Position numbers and translations under genes: made by a program. DNA of 64,000 nt from Agromyces kandeliae (GTDB lineage Bacteria > Actinomycetota > Actinomycetes > Actinomycetales > Microbacteriaceae). Of this stretch, positions 17,440 through 26,332 are shown piece after piece. How positions within the stretch are numbered: position 1 is the stretch's first letter; the number at the start of each line of letters is the position of its first letter. The stretch lies in contig NZ_WKJD01000018.1 of assembly GCF_009674665.1 (NCBI RefSeq), positions 124,001 to 188,000 on the forward strand, given 5' to 3'. Under the pieces are notes generated by a model that had not been told where the DNA came from, ran no database searches, and worked only from the letters and a program-made list of their open reading frames with translations.

Positions 17440-17504
17440 CGCTTCAAGCCCACCCCGGGCGTGCCCAGTCGTCAGAGACGCCGACCAGAACAGGAATGCG
17501 CGAC

Positions 17505-18875
17505 ATGTCACAGCACTCGTCCTTCCGACGCCGAGCCACTCGGCTGATCACCACCGGGGCCATCGCGGCCACCGGACTCCTCGTCCTCAGCGCATGCTCC
17601 ACGGGTGCCGAAGCCGGGGGTGACGACACCTACGGCTTCGCCGCGGCGGAGCAGGTCGCCGACAGCCCCATCACGGTCTGGGTCGACGCCTCGCGCGAAC
17701 CCGCCGTGACCGCATTCCAGGAGGCGTACCCCGACATCGAGGTCGTGCTCGAGACCTACGACGGCAACGCCGGCGGCAGCGGCTCGTTCCAGAGCAAGAT
17801 CTCGCTCATGGACCAGGCCGGCGACGGCTGGCCCGACGTCGTCTTCTCGACGCAGCAGAACGACGCCATCTGGGCGTCGAAGGACACCCCGAACGGCGAG
17901 CCCGGCTTCGCGGCACCGCTCAACGAGGGCCTCATCGACCAGGACTTCCTCGACGGGTTCGCCGAGGGATCGCTCGACTACGCCACCATCGACGGCACCG
18001 TCTACGGCCTCCGCAACGACCTCGCGCAGACCGTCTTCTACTACAACCAGAAGCTCCTCGACGAGTTCGGCTACGACGTGCCCTCGACGTGGGAGGAGTA
18101 CGCCGAGCTCGGCGACGCCCTCGCCGCCGAGCACCCCGGGTACATCCTGGGCAGCATGGGCGACAGCTTCATGACCTACATCTACTACGGCGGTTCCGAG
18201 TCGCCCGTCTTCCAGTCGCCCGAGCCCGGCGTGTTCCACTCCGACACGTCGGCCGAGAACGCCCAGGACATCTCGGCGATCATCGACGGGATGCTGGAGA
18301 ACGGCACGCTCGTGCAGGACAGCTTCTTCAGCGCCGAGTTCGCCGCGAACTACGCCGACAAGCTCGTCGGCGTGCCGGGTCCGGTCTGGTACACCGGCGC
18401 GATCTTCCAGGGCGGCCTCGCGACGCCCGCAGGCGAGATCGGCGTCGCGCCTCCGCTGAAGTGGGAGGGCGGCGACGTCGCGGCCGGCAACGTCGGCGGC
18501 GGCATCTGGTACGCCTCGCGCCACTCCGCGAACCTCGACGCGGTCGCGACGTTCCTCGAGTTCGTGACCAGCGCCGACGAGTTCCAGGTCGAGGCCTCCT
18601 CGGGATACCCCGCCTATACGTCGGCCGCCGAGAAGTGGCTCGACAAGCAGGCCGAGGCCGGCTACTTCGTCAACGACGACTTCGAGACCGTCATGTCGGA
18701 TGCCGCGGGCCAGATCTGGAGCGGCTGGAACGTGACCCCGTGGAGCCCCGAGACCGCGTGGGCCAAGGTCGTCATCCCCGGCATGGCCGAGGGTGAGACG
18801 GTCGTCTCCCTCCTCCCCGCCTGGCAGACGGAGCTCGAGAACGAGGCCACCGTCAACGGATACACGGTCGAGTAA
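17505..18875 (+). CDS. ABC transporter sugar-binding lipoprotein (CUT1 type)
   Basis: A 456-residue family 1 solute-binding protein. Signal peptide with lipobox 'LVLSAC' gives a lipid-anchored Cys near residue 26. Typical features: 'ITVWVDASREPAVTAFQEAYPDIEVV' at the N-lobe, 'FSTQQNDAIWA', 'YGLRNDLAQTVFYYNQKLLDEFG', and Trp-rich C-lobe. ATG at 17505 chosen over 17496 because AGGA is then about 10 bases upstream. First gene of an operon with two permeases; imports a sugar or oligosaccharide that the downstream oxidative enzymes presumably use. Confidence 0.92.
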   Translation: MSQHSSFRRRATRLITTGAIAATGLLVLSACSTGAEAGGDDTYGFAAAEQVADSPITVWVDASREPAVTAFQEAYPDIEVVLETYDGNAGGSGSFQSKISLMDQAGDGWPDVVFSTQQNDAIWASKDTPNGEPGFAAPLNEGLIDQDFLDGFAEGSLDYATIDGTVYGLRNDLAQTVFYYNQKLLDEFGYDVPSTWEEYAELGDALAAEHPGYILGSMGDSFMTYIYYGGSESPVFQSPEPGVFHSDTSAENAQDISAIIDGMLENGTLVQDSFFSAEFAANYADKLVGVPGPVWYTGAIFQGGLATPAGEIGVAPPLKWEGGDVAAGNVGGGIWYASRHSANLDAVATFLEFVTSADEFQVEASSGYPAYTSAAEKWLDKQAEAGYFVNDDFETVMSDAAGQIWSGWNVTPWSPETAWAKVVIPGMAEGETVVSLLPAWQTELENEATVNGYTVE

Positions 18876-18876
18876 C

Positions 18877-19821
18877 GTGACCGTCACCGCACCTCCGGCT
18901 CCTGCCGGCGTCGTCCCCTCGGGTCGGCGCCGGCCGGAGCGCCGGCGCGCGAGCCGGTCGAACGCCGGCCAGTCGCGCTTCGGGTACGTCTTCGTCAGCG
19001 GCTACACGCTCCTCCTCGTGGCGTTCGGCCTGCTGCCCACGCTCTACGCGCTCTTCCTCTCCTTCACCCGCAACGGCGTGTTCGTCGGGTTCGACAACTT
19101 CGTCCGGGTCTTCAACGACTACCGGTTCCTCCCCGCCGTCGGCCACGTCGCACTGTACGTCGTGTTCTGGCTCGTCAGCCTGATCGTGCTCGTCGTGATC
19201 CTCGCGATCGTGGTGCACAGCATCCGGGTCCGCTGGCTCGGCGACACCGCGCGCTTCCTCTTCTACATCCCGGGCGCCATCGCGGGCGCCTCGAGCGTGC
19301 TGCTCTGGCTGTTCGTGCTCGACCCGTCGGTCAGCCCCGTCTCCGCGCTGCTGCGCTCCATGGGCTACGAGTCGCTCGTCAACGTGGTTGCGGTCGGCAA
19401 CCTCCCCGTGGTCTTCACGGTCATCGCCTTCTGGGCCGGCGCCGGCGGATGGATCGTCATCATGTACGGGGCGCTCAACAACATCAGCGCCGACATCATG
19501 GAGGCCGCGCGCATCGACGGCGCCGGCGCGCTCCAGGTGGCCTGGCACATCCAGCTGCCCATGCTGACCAAGTGGATCAGCTACATGGGCATCATGTCGC
19601 TTGCCGCGGGCACCCAGCTCTTCGTCGAGCCGAAGATCCTCGCGCAGGCGACGAAGAACGTGGTCCCCGAGGACTACTCGCTGAACCAGCTCGCCTACCT
19701 GTACGCCTTCCGCCAGGGCGACTTCTCGGGCTCCGCCGCGATCTCGGTCATGCTCCTCGTCGTGGCGCTCGGCCTCTCCACCATCTTCATCTTCCGCGGA
19801 AGGCTGTTCGAACGTGACTGA
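18877..19821 (+). CDS. sugar ABC transporter permease (MalF-like)
   Basis: A 314-residue permease with about six helices after a basic N-terminus and the EAA loop 'MEAARIDGAGALQVAWHIQL' (about 208-227) that contacts the ATPase. GTG start one base after the TAA of the binding protein gene. Its stop overlaps the next permease (8 bases). Forms the membrane channel with the next gene product. Confidence 0.9.
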   Translation: MTVTAPPAPAGVVPSGRRRPERRRASRSNAGQSRFGYVFVSGYTLLLVAFGLLPTLYALFLSFTRNGVFVGFDNFVRVFNDYRFLPAVGHVALYVVFWLVSLIVLVVILAIVVHSIRVRWLGDTARFLFYIPGAIAGASSVLLWLFVLDPSVSPVSALLRSMGYESLVNVVAVGNLPVVFTVIAFWAGAGGWIVIMYGALNNISADIMEAARIDGAGALQVAWHIQLPMLTKWISYMGIMSLAAGTQLFVEPKILAQATKNVVPEDYSLNQLAYLYAFRQGDFSGSAAISVMLLVVALGLSTIFIFRGRLFERD

Positions 19822-20719
19822 CCTCGCCGTGCGCCGCCGGCGGCGCGCACTCACCCCCGGACAGTGGATCGGTCGCGCCTTCGTGGCCGTCCTGCTCCTC
19901 ACCTTCGCCGCCTTCTTCATCCTGCCCATCATCTGGCTCGTGCTCGCACCGACGAAGACGAACTCCGAACTGCTGCTCGACGGCCCGTTCGCCTTCGGCT
20001 CGTTCGAGCAGCTGGTCGCCAACTGGAACGAGCTGTTCGCGTTCGGGAGCGGCGTGTTCGCCGTCTGGCTCGGCAACTCGGCGTTCTACTCGTTCGCCGC
20101 GCTCGCGATCACGCTGATCGTCAGCATCCCGGCGGGGTATGCCCTCGCGCTCATCGAGTTCAAGGGCCGCAGGCTGCTCCTCGTGACGACGCTCGTGGTC
20201 ATGCTGATCCCGAACACGGCGCTCGTGCTCCCGATCTTCCTCGAGCTCAGCGCCGTGCGCCTGATCGGCAGCCCGCTCGCGGTGATCCTGCCGTTCTCGT
20301 TCTTCCCGTTCGGCGTCTACCTCACCTACATCTACTTCTCGACCGCGGTCTCGCGCGACCTGCTGAACGCGGCGCGCATCGACGGCGCCGGGGAGCTGCG
20401 GGTGTTCGCCCAGGTGGCGATGCCGCTCGCGACGCCGGTCATCGCGCTCGTCGGCTTCTTCAGCTTCGTGGCCAACTGGAACAACTACTTCCTGCCGTTC
20501 CTCGTCGTCGGCGGGCAGAAGATCCCGGTGCAGGTGGGCCTCGCCAACCTGCTCTCGAACGTGCCCGCGTTCAACCCGACGACCGCCTCGAGCATCGTCA
20601 TCCAACTGCCGACGCTGGCCCTCGCGACCCTCCTCTCGGTCGCGCCGATCCTGCTGATCTTCCTGTTCGCCCAGCGATTCCTCGTCGAGGGCATGACGGC
20701 CGGCGGGACGAAGGAGTAG
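19814..20719 (+). CDS. sugar ABC transporter permease (MalG-like)
   Basis: A 301-residue permease starting with GTG inside the previous gene. Six helices, EAA loop 'LNAARIDGAGELRVFAQVAM' (about 181-200) and 'FSFVANWNNYFLPFLV' typical of MalG-type subunits. No ATP-binding subunit gene follows or occurs anywhere in the window, so a shared MsiK-type ATPase elsewhere is expected. Confidence 0.9.
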   Translation: MTDLAVRRRRRALTPGQWIGRAFVAVLLLTFAAFFILPIIWLVLAPTKTNSELLLDGPFAFGSFEQLVANWNELFAFGSGVFAVWLGNSAFYSFAALAITLIVSIPAGYALALIEFKGRRLLLVTTLVVMLIPNTALVLPIFLELSAVRLIGSPLAVILPFSFFPFGVYLTYIYFSTAVSRDLLNAARIDGAGELRVFAQVAMPLATPVIALVGFFSFVANWNNYFLPFLVVGGQKIPVQVGLANLLSNVPAFNPTTASSIVIQLPTLALATLLSVAPILLIFLFAQRFLVEGMTAGGTKE

Positions 20720-20727
20720 GGGATCCC

Positions 20728-21879
20728 ATGAAGATCACCGGGTACCGCACCCTCACCGCCCAGCAGCACTGGCGGCGCGCCATCGGCGACGTCAACGGCC
20801 ACATCGTCGAAGCCGTCACCGAGGTGCCCATCGTCGTCGTCGAGACGGATGCCGGCATCGAGGGCGTCGGCATCGGATCGCACGCCGACCTCGCGCGGCT
20901 GTTCCCCGCCCTCGAGGGCGAGGACCCGCGAGGCGTCGCGGCGCTCTTCGACCGCATGCTCGCGCAGGTGTTCAAGTCCGGCCACGCCGGTGCCACCTAC
21001 GGCGGCGTCGCCACGCTCGACGCGGCGCTGTGGGACATCAAGGCGAAGGCCGCGGGCGAGCCGCTCTGGCGCCTGCTCGGCGGGCGCGACAGGTTCGTGC
21101 CCGGCTATGCATCGGGACTCGACATCGCGCTCGGAGACGAGGAGCTCGCGGCCTTCTACGCGGAGTTCGCCGCTCGCGGCTTCGTCGCGGGCAAGCTCAA
21201 GGGCGGGCTCGACTTCGACGCCGACCTGCGCCGCCTCGGGATCCTGTCCGACGCCCTCGCGGCGAACACGTCGCGGCCAGGCCTCATGCTCGACGCGAAC
21301 GAGTCCTGGCAGGTCAAGCAGGCCGTCCGCTACGTCAGCGCGCTCGAGGAGCACGTCGACCTGCTGTGGGTCGAGGAGCCCCTCCGCCGCTGGGATGCAG
21401 CGGGTCACGCGCGCCTCAGCACCGCGATCCGCGCGGCCGTCGCGACCGGCGAGAACCTCACCGGCGTCGACCAGTTCCGGCCGCTCTTCGAGGCCGGCGC
21501 ACCCGACGTCGTGCAGGCGGGCGCCATCTGGGGCGTCAGCCACATGCACCGCCTCGCGCTCGCCGCTGCGGCGCGCGACCTGCCGATCAGTCCGGTCGGC
21601 TACAACGCCAACCCGGCGGTCGCGCACGTCATGACGGCGGTGCCGAACCACCTCACGACGGAGGTCCAATCGGTCGACTTCGCCGACGGCGTGCTGGTCG
21701 ACCACGAGTTCGCCGACGGCGGCATCGTCCTGAGCGACGCGCCGGGAGCCGGCATCCGCGTCGACGAGGTGGCGATCGCGGGCGCGCGCAACGGCGACGG
21801 CTGGGCGAACCCGGCCGGGCCGCACATGCGCCCCGTGCGCGCCGGACTGCGCGTCGTGCTCGACGGCGTCGAGCGCTGA
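20728..21879 (+). CDS. mandelate racemase/muconate lactonizing enzyme-like (enolase superfamily) protein
   Basis: A 383-residue enolase-superfamily protein. The N-terminal capping domain is about 1-125. The barrel has the KxK pair Lys156/Lys158 ('GKLKGG') and metal ligands Asp189 ('MLDANESW'), Glu216 ('WVEEPL') and Glu242 ('TGENLTG'). The second-half Asp-His dyad usual for sugar-acid dehydratases is not visible: position 265 is Ala ('VVQAGAIWGV') and the later His region reads 'SPVGYNANP'. Substrate and even reaction (dehydration, epimerisation, cycloisomerisation) are therefore open. It follows the importer by 8 bases and is probably the acid dehydratase of the route. Good GTAGGGGATC ribosome region. 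Confidence 0.82.
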   Translation: MKITGYRTLTAQQHWRRAIGDVNGHIVEAVTEVPIVVVETDAGIEGVGIGSHADLARLFPALEGEDPRGVAALFDRMLAQVFKSGHAGATYGGVATLDAALWDIKAKAAGEPLWRLLGGRDRFVPGYASGLDIALGDEELAAFYAEFAARGFVAGKLKGGLDFDADLRRLGILSDALAANTSRPGLMLDANESWQVKQAVRYVSALEEHVDLLWVEEPLRRWDAAGHARLSTAIRAAVATGENLTGVDQFRPLFEAGAPDVVQAGAIWGVSHMHRLALAAAARDLPISPVGYNANPAVAHVMTAVPNHLTTEVQSVDFADGVLVDHEFADGGIVLSDAPGAGIRVDEVAIAGARNGDGWANPAGPHMRPVRAGLRVVLDGVER

Positions 21880-21898
21880 GAGGGAACGGGAGATCCGG

Positions 21899-22861
21899 AT
21901 GGAGATCAGGCCAGGCCTGCACCGCGTCCAGGCGCCGCTCGGCGAGCGCTTCGTGGCGCTCTACCTGCTGGTCGGCGAGAACGCCGCACTGCTCGTGGAC
22001 ACGGGTGTCCGCGAGAGCATCACCGAGACGCTGCTGCCGTACCTCGACGGGGCCGGCATCCCGCGCGAGATGCTGCGGTGGGCGGTGAACACGCACTGCG
22101 ACTTCGACCATACGGGCGGCAACGGCGCGCTGAAGGCCGCGATCCCGTCGGTCGAGATCCTGGCGCACGAGCTCGACACCGAACTGGTCGAGGACGTGCA
22201 GCGGCTGATCGACGTGCGCTACGGCGAGTTCCGCGACACCGACGGCTTCGACGACCCGCCCGAGACGACGGCGTACCTGCGCAGCGTCTCCGACCTGGTT
22301 CCCGTCGACCGGCGGCTCGCCGGAGGCGAGGAGTTCGACCTCGGCGGTCGGAGCGTCCGGGTGCTCCACGTGCCCGGGCACAGCCCCGGCCACGTCGCGG
22401 TGCACGATCCGGCGAACCGTGCGCTCATGATCGGCGACGCGACCCTCGGCACGACCGTGCCGTACGCCGACGGCAGCGCCGCCTTCCCGCCGACGTACCG
22501 GGATGTCGAGCCGTACGTGGCGAGCCTCCGGCACTTCCGCGAGCTCGACGCCGACCTGCTGCTCACGGCGCACTACCCCGTCTACGAGGGCGCGGGAGTC
22601 CGGGCGTTCCTCGACGAGAGCGAGGCGTACACCGAGCGCATCGACGAGGTGCTCTTCGACGTGCTGGAGGCCGCCGACACCCCGCGCACCACGCTCGAGC
22701 TGGTCCGCGCGGCGGGCTCCGAGCTCGGCCCGTGGACGGCCGGCGCGCTCGACTACGCCGTCTTCCCCGTGACGGGCAACCTCGAGCGCCTCGCCGCGCG
22801 CGGCGTCGTGCGCGAGCAGACGGATGCCGCGGGCCGCCGTCGCTGGAGCCTCGTCCGATGA
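21899..22861 (+). CDS. beta-lactamase-fold metal hydrolase, possible lactonase
   Basis: A 320-residue MBL-fold protein. The metal motif reads His66-x-Asp68-x-Asp70-His71 ('NTHCDFDHTGG'), so the second His of canonical HxHxDH is Asp. Other ligands look intact: 'HVPGHSPGHVAVHD', 'IGDATLG' (Asp) and 'LTAHYPVYEG' (His). A C-terminal winged-helix-like part ('ERLAARGVVREQTDAAGRRRW') is present. In a sugar-oxidation operon it could open the lactone made by the dehydrogenase next door. Stop overlaps the next start (ATGA). Confidence 0.82.
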   Translation: MEIRPGLHRVQAPLGERFVALYLLVGENAALLVDTGVRESITETLLPYLDGAGIPREMLRWAVNTHCDFDHTGGNGALKAAIPSVEILAHELDTELVEDVQRLIDVRYGEFRDTDGFDDPPETTAYLRSVSDLVPVDRRLAGGEEFDLGGRSVRVLHVPGHSPGHVAVHDPANRALMIGDATLGTTVPYADGSAAFPPTYRDVEPYVASLRHFRELDADLLLTAHYPVYEGAGVRAFLDESEAYTERIDEVLFDVLEAADTPRTTLELVRAAGSELGPWTAGALDYAVFPVTGNLERLAARGVVREQTDAAGRRRWSLVR

Positions 22862-23961
22862 CGGCGCGGGTGCGCCTCGGCGCCGTGGGCGCCGGCTGGT
22901 GGGCGACGAGCAACCACTTCCCGATCTTCGCGGGCCGCGACGACGTCGACCTCGTCGGCGTGTGCGGCATCGGACCCGAGCTCGACGACGTGCGCGAGCA
23001 GTTCGGCTTCGGCATGGCGACGAACGACTACGACGAACTCCTGGACCAGGACCTCGACGCCGTCGTGATCACGACCCCGCACGACCTGCACCACCCGCAG
23101 GCGGTCGCGGCGATCGAGCGAGGGCTGCACGTGCTCGTCGAGAAGCCCGTGACGCTGACGGCCGAGCAGGGCTGGGACCTCGCCGACCGGGTGCGAGAGG
23201 CGGGCGTGCACTTCCTCGCCCCCTACGGCTGGAACTACACGCCCTTCACGGTCGAGGCGAAGCGCCTCGTGGAGGCCGGCCACCTCGGCGACATCCAGCA
23301 CGTGCTCTGCCACATGGCCTCGCCGACGCGAGGGCTCTTCGCGGGCGACACGAACCACATCCGCTCCCTCTGGGACTCGAAGACGAGCGGCCCCGACCCG
23401 CGCACCTGGCAGTCGCCCGCGCGGGGCGGCGGATACGCGCACGGACAGGTCACGCACTCGAGCGCCCTGCTGTTCTGGCTGAGCGAGTTGCGCGCGGCAT
23501 CCGTCATGGCCAAGGTCTCGACCGGCGGCGCTGCGGTCGACCTGTTCGACGCCGCCGTGATCACCTTCGACGGTGGCGCCCTCGGATCGCTCTCGGGCGC
23601 GGCCACCCTGCCCGACGGCAACCCGTACCAGGTCGACCTCCGCATCTTCGGCACCGAGGGCGTGCTGCTGCTCGACACCGAGCGCGAGCGCGTCTCCCTG
23701 CACCGCTACGACGGGCAGCAGTGGGACCTCGACATCGAGCCCGGCGCGGGCGCGTACGAGTGCATCGTGCCGCCCAACCGCTTCATCGACCTCATCACCG
23801 GCGCGAGCACCGAGAACAACTCGGACGCCGACGTCGCCGCGCGCTCCGTCGAGCTCATCGACGCGATGCTGCGGAGCGCCGCCGCCGGCGGGGCCGAGGT
23901 CGCCGTCCACGACGATGCCGCCCTCACGGGCGGCGCCAGCACCCACGAGGAGTCCGCGTGA
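22858..23961 (+). CDS. Gfo/Idh/MocA family NAD(P)-dependent sugar dehydrogenase
   Basis: A 367-residue oxidoreductase with N-terminal Rossmann domain ('LGAVGAGWWATSNH', 'VVITTPHDLHHPQAV') and the family motif 'LVEKPVTL' (EKP, near 95). The C-terminal alpha/beta domain has 'GGGYAHGQVTHSSALLFWL', where the catalytic-region His lies. Members oxidise sugars or inositols at C1 or other carbons. With the MBL protein and dehydratase it could form lactone, acid and keto-deoxy acid in sequence. Couples upstream (ATGA) and downstream (GTGA). Confidence 0.87.
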   Translation: MTARVRLGAVGAGWWATSNHFPIFAGRDDVDLVGVCGIGPELDDVREQFGFGMATNDYDELLDQDLDAVVITTPHDLHHPQAVAAIERGLHVLVEKPVTLTAEQGWDLADRVREAGVHFLAPYGWNYTPFTVEAKRLVEAGHLGDIQHVLCHMASPTRGLFAGDTNHIRSLWDSKTSGPDPRTWQSPARGGGYAHGQVTHSSALLFWLSELRAASVMAKVSTGGAAVDLFDAAVITFDGGALGSLSGAATLPDGNPYQVDLRIFGTEGVLLLDTERERVSLHRYDGQQWDLDIEPGAGAYECIVPPNRFIDLITGASTENNSDADVAARSVELIDAMLRSAAAGGAEVAVHDDAALTGGASTHEESA

Positions 23962-25190
23962 CCCAGAACCCCGGAGTGCTCGCGGGCTACCGCGTGCTCG
24001 ACTGCTCCATCGCCATGGCAGGGCCCTTCGCCGCCCAACGACTCGGCGACCTCGGCGCCGACGTGATCAAGGTCGAGCCGACCACGGGCGAGTGGCAGCG
24101 CCACGCCGCGGCCGGCGGTGCGACGGGCAACGAGATCAACGTGTCGTTCCTGTCGCTGAACCGCAACAAGCGCTCGGTCGCGCTCGACCTCAAGAGCGAG
24201 GAGGGCCGGGCCGCGCTCCGCGAGCTCGTCGCGGGGGCCGACGTCTTCCTGCAGAACTACCGCCCGGGCGTCGCCGGACGTCTCGGCGTCGACTACGAGT
24301 CGCTCCGCGCGATCAACCCGTCGATCGTCTACGTGTCGATCTCGGGCTACGGCGAGGACGGCCCGTATCGCGATCGCCCGGGCCAGGACCTGCTGCTGCA
24401 GGCGATGTCGGGCGCGATGCTCTCGGCCGGCCGCCACGGCGACGAGCCGTCGCCCGCCGGCCAGTACCTCGCCGACGCCGTGACCGCGTCGACCGCGTTC
24501 GAGGGCGTGCTCGCCGCGCTGCTGCACCGCGAGCGCACGGGCGAGGGCCAGCTCGTCACGGTCAACATGCTCGATGCGCTGACGACGCTGCAGATGCAGG
24601 AGCTCTCGGTGTTCACCGTGGGCCGCAAGACCCAGGAGCGCTCGGCCGAGCCGCACGCGCACGTCTACATCCGCGCCCCCTACGGGGTGTTCGAGACGAG
24701 CGACGGGTTCGTCGCGCTCGCGTTCGCCGACCTGCACGAGCTCGGCCGCCTCATCGACGAGCCGGTGTTCGAGGGGTGGCGGAGCGAGGTCGAGGGCTGG
24801 ACCCGGCGCGACGAGATCCACGAGCGCACCGCGGCGAAGCTCCGCGAGAAGCCGGCCGGCTACTGGATCGAGACCCTCGGCGCCGCCGGCATGTGGATCG
24901 GACCGGTGTACGGCTACCAGGAGCTCGTGGACGACCCGCAGGTCGCGCACAACGGCACGTTCGTCGAGTACGACCATCCGACCGAGGGGCACGTGAAGAC
25001 GCCGGGCTTCCCGTACCGCTTCTCGGCGACGCCGCCGCAGGTCTACCGCGGTGCGCCGCTCGTCGGCGAGCACACGCGCGAGATCCTCCTCGAGGCGGGC
25101 TTCGACGACGCCGCCGTCGATGCGCTGCTGGCGTCGGGCGCGGCTCGTGCGACCGCGACCGAGGCGGCGCCGGTCGCCGCGAGCGCGTGA
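23958..25190 (+). CDS. CaiB/BaiF family III CoA-transferase
   Basis: A 410-residue family III CoA-transferase: 'VLDCSIAMAGPFAAQRLGDLGADVIKVEP' (about 11-39), 'NRNKRSVALDLK' and the catalytic Asp region 'DRPGQDLLLQAMSG' around residues 138-151. It moves CoA from a donor thioester to a carboxylate. GTG start overlaps the previous stop; the next gene starts at its stop (TGATG). Its place between a sugar dehydrogenase and an enoyl-CoA hydratase implies that a sugar-derived or partner carboxylate is handled as a CoA ester, unusual for oxidative sugar routes. Confidence 0.88.
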   Translation: MTQNPGVLAGYRVLDCSIAMAGPFAAQRLGDLGADVIKVEPTTGEWQRHAAAGGATGNEINVSFLSLNRNKRSVALDLKSEEGRAALRELVAGADVFLQNYRPGVAGRLGVDYESLRAINPSIVYVSISGYGEDGPYRDRPGQDLLLQAMSGAMLSAGRHGDEPSPAGQYLADAVTASTAFEGVLAALLHRERTGEGQLVTVNMLDALTTLQMQELSVFTVGRKTQERSAEPHAHVYIRAPYGVFETSDGFVALAFADLHELGRLIDEPVFEGWRSEVEGWTRRDEIHERTAAKLREKPAGYWIETLGAAGMWIGPVYGYQELVDDPQVAHNGTFVEYDHPTEGHVKTPGFPYRFSATPPQVYRGAPLVGEHTREILLEAGFDDAAVDALLASGAARATATEAAPVAASA

Positions 25191-26332
25191 TGCCCGCCCG
25201 CTACCGGGGCCTCACGTGGGACCACCCGCGAGGTCGGCTGGCGCTCGAGCGGGCCGCCGAGACGGCGACGGATGCCGCGGGCGCACCGCTCATCGCCTGG
25301 GACGTGCACCCCCTCGAGGGCTTCGAGTCCAGCCCGATCGAGGACCTCGCGGCGCGCTACGACGTCATCGTGCTCGACCACCCGCACCTCGGTGACGCGC
25401 TCGAGGCGGGGGCGATCCGGCCGCTCGACGAGTGGTTCGCGCCGGAGTTCCTCGACGCGGTCCGCGTGGGCGCGGTCGGGCCGAGCGCCGCGTCGTACAC
25501 GCTGGACGGCCGGCTCTGGGCGCTCCCGCTCGACGCGGCGACGCAGGTCGCGGTGCGGGTCCCCGAGCTCGTGCCGGTCGCGCCGGAGACGTGGGCGGAG
25601 GTGCTCGAGCTCTCGACGACGGCCCCGGTCGCGCTGAGCCTCGCGGGTCCGCACGCGTTCCTGACGTTCGCGTCGACCTGCGTCGCGCTCGGCGGCGAGC
25701 CCGCCGTCGAGCCGGGCTCCGGACTCGTCGACCGCGCCGTCGGCGCGCAGGCGCTCGGCATCATGGCCGAGCTCGCCGCGCGCATGCCCGAGCGCGCCGC
25801 CGACCTCAACCCCATCGCCCTGCTCGAGCGGATGCGACGCGAGCGCGACATCGCGTACGTCCCGCTCGTCTACGGGTACGTGACCTACGCCTCCGGTCCC
25901 GGCGCACTCGCGTTCGACGACGCGCCCGCCGCGAGCTCGGGCAGACGCCGCGGCTCCACGATCGGCGGCACCGGCATCGCGCTCTCGACGCGCTCCGAAC
26001 CCGATCAGGCGCTCCTCGCGCACCTCGCGGGGCTGCTCGACCCCGTCGCGCAGCGCACGTCCATCCCCGAGCACGCGGGGCAGCCCGGACTGCGGAGCGC
26101 CTGGACCGACGACGCGGTGAACGCGGCATCCGCCGACTTCTACCGGTCGACGCTCGCGACGATCGACGACGCGTGGGTGCGCCCGCGCGTGCCCGGGTAC
26201 ATCCCCTTCCAGTCCGCCGCCTCGGCGATCGTGCGACGCGCGCTCCTGGAGGGCGGTCCGGCGGATGCCGCGCTCGCCGACCTCGACCGCGGCTTCGACG
26301 CCCTCGCCCGCGAAAGGAGCACCGTCAGATGA
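25190..26332 (+). CDS. solute-binding-protein-like protein without signal peptide
   Basis: A 380-residue protein resembling the two-lobe family 1 ABC solute-binding fold: 'YDVIVLDHPHLGDALEAGAI' (about 58-77), 'DGRLWALPLDAATQVAVRV', 'GGTGIALSTRSEPDQALLAHL' and a C-terminal 'YIPFQSAASAIVRRALLEG' like binding-protein hinge helices. It starts 'MPARYRGLTWDHPRG' with no signal peptide or lipobox, so it should be cytosolic. TGATG coupling to the CoA-transferase and a 4-base overlap with the hydratase place it inside a CoA-ester enzyme run. It may present or sequester a small acid or act as a sensor; function unknown. Confidence 0.75.
   Translation: MPARYRGLTWDHPRGRLALERAAETATDAAGAPLIAWDVHPLEGFESSPIEDLAARYDVIVLDHPHLGDALEAGAIRPLDEWFAPEFLDAVRVGAVGPSAASYTLDGRLWALPLDAATQVAVRVPELVPVAPETWAEVLELSTTAPVALSLAGPHAFLTFASTCVALGGEPAVEPGSGLVDRAVGAQALGIMAELAARMPERAADLNPIALLERMRRERDIAYVPLVYGYVTYASGPGALAFDDAPAASSGRRRGSTIGGTGIALSTRSEPDQALLAHLAGLLDPVAQRTSIPEHAGQPGLRSAWTDDAVNAASADFYRSTLATIDDAWVRPRVPGYIPFQSAASAIVRRALLEGGPADAALADLDRGFDALARERSTVR

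Noticed and set aside
20728..21879. Firm call as L-fuconate dehydratase
   Set aside because: Shorter than known FucD proteins and the Asp-His dyad is not visible, so only superfamily level is supported.
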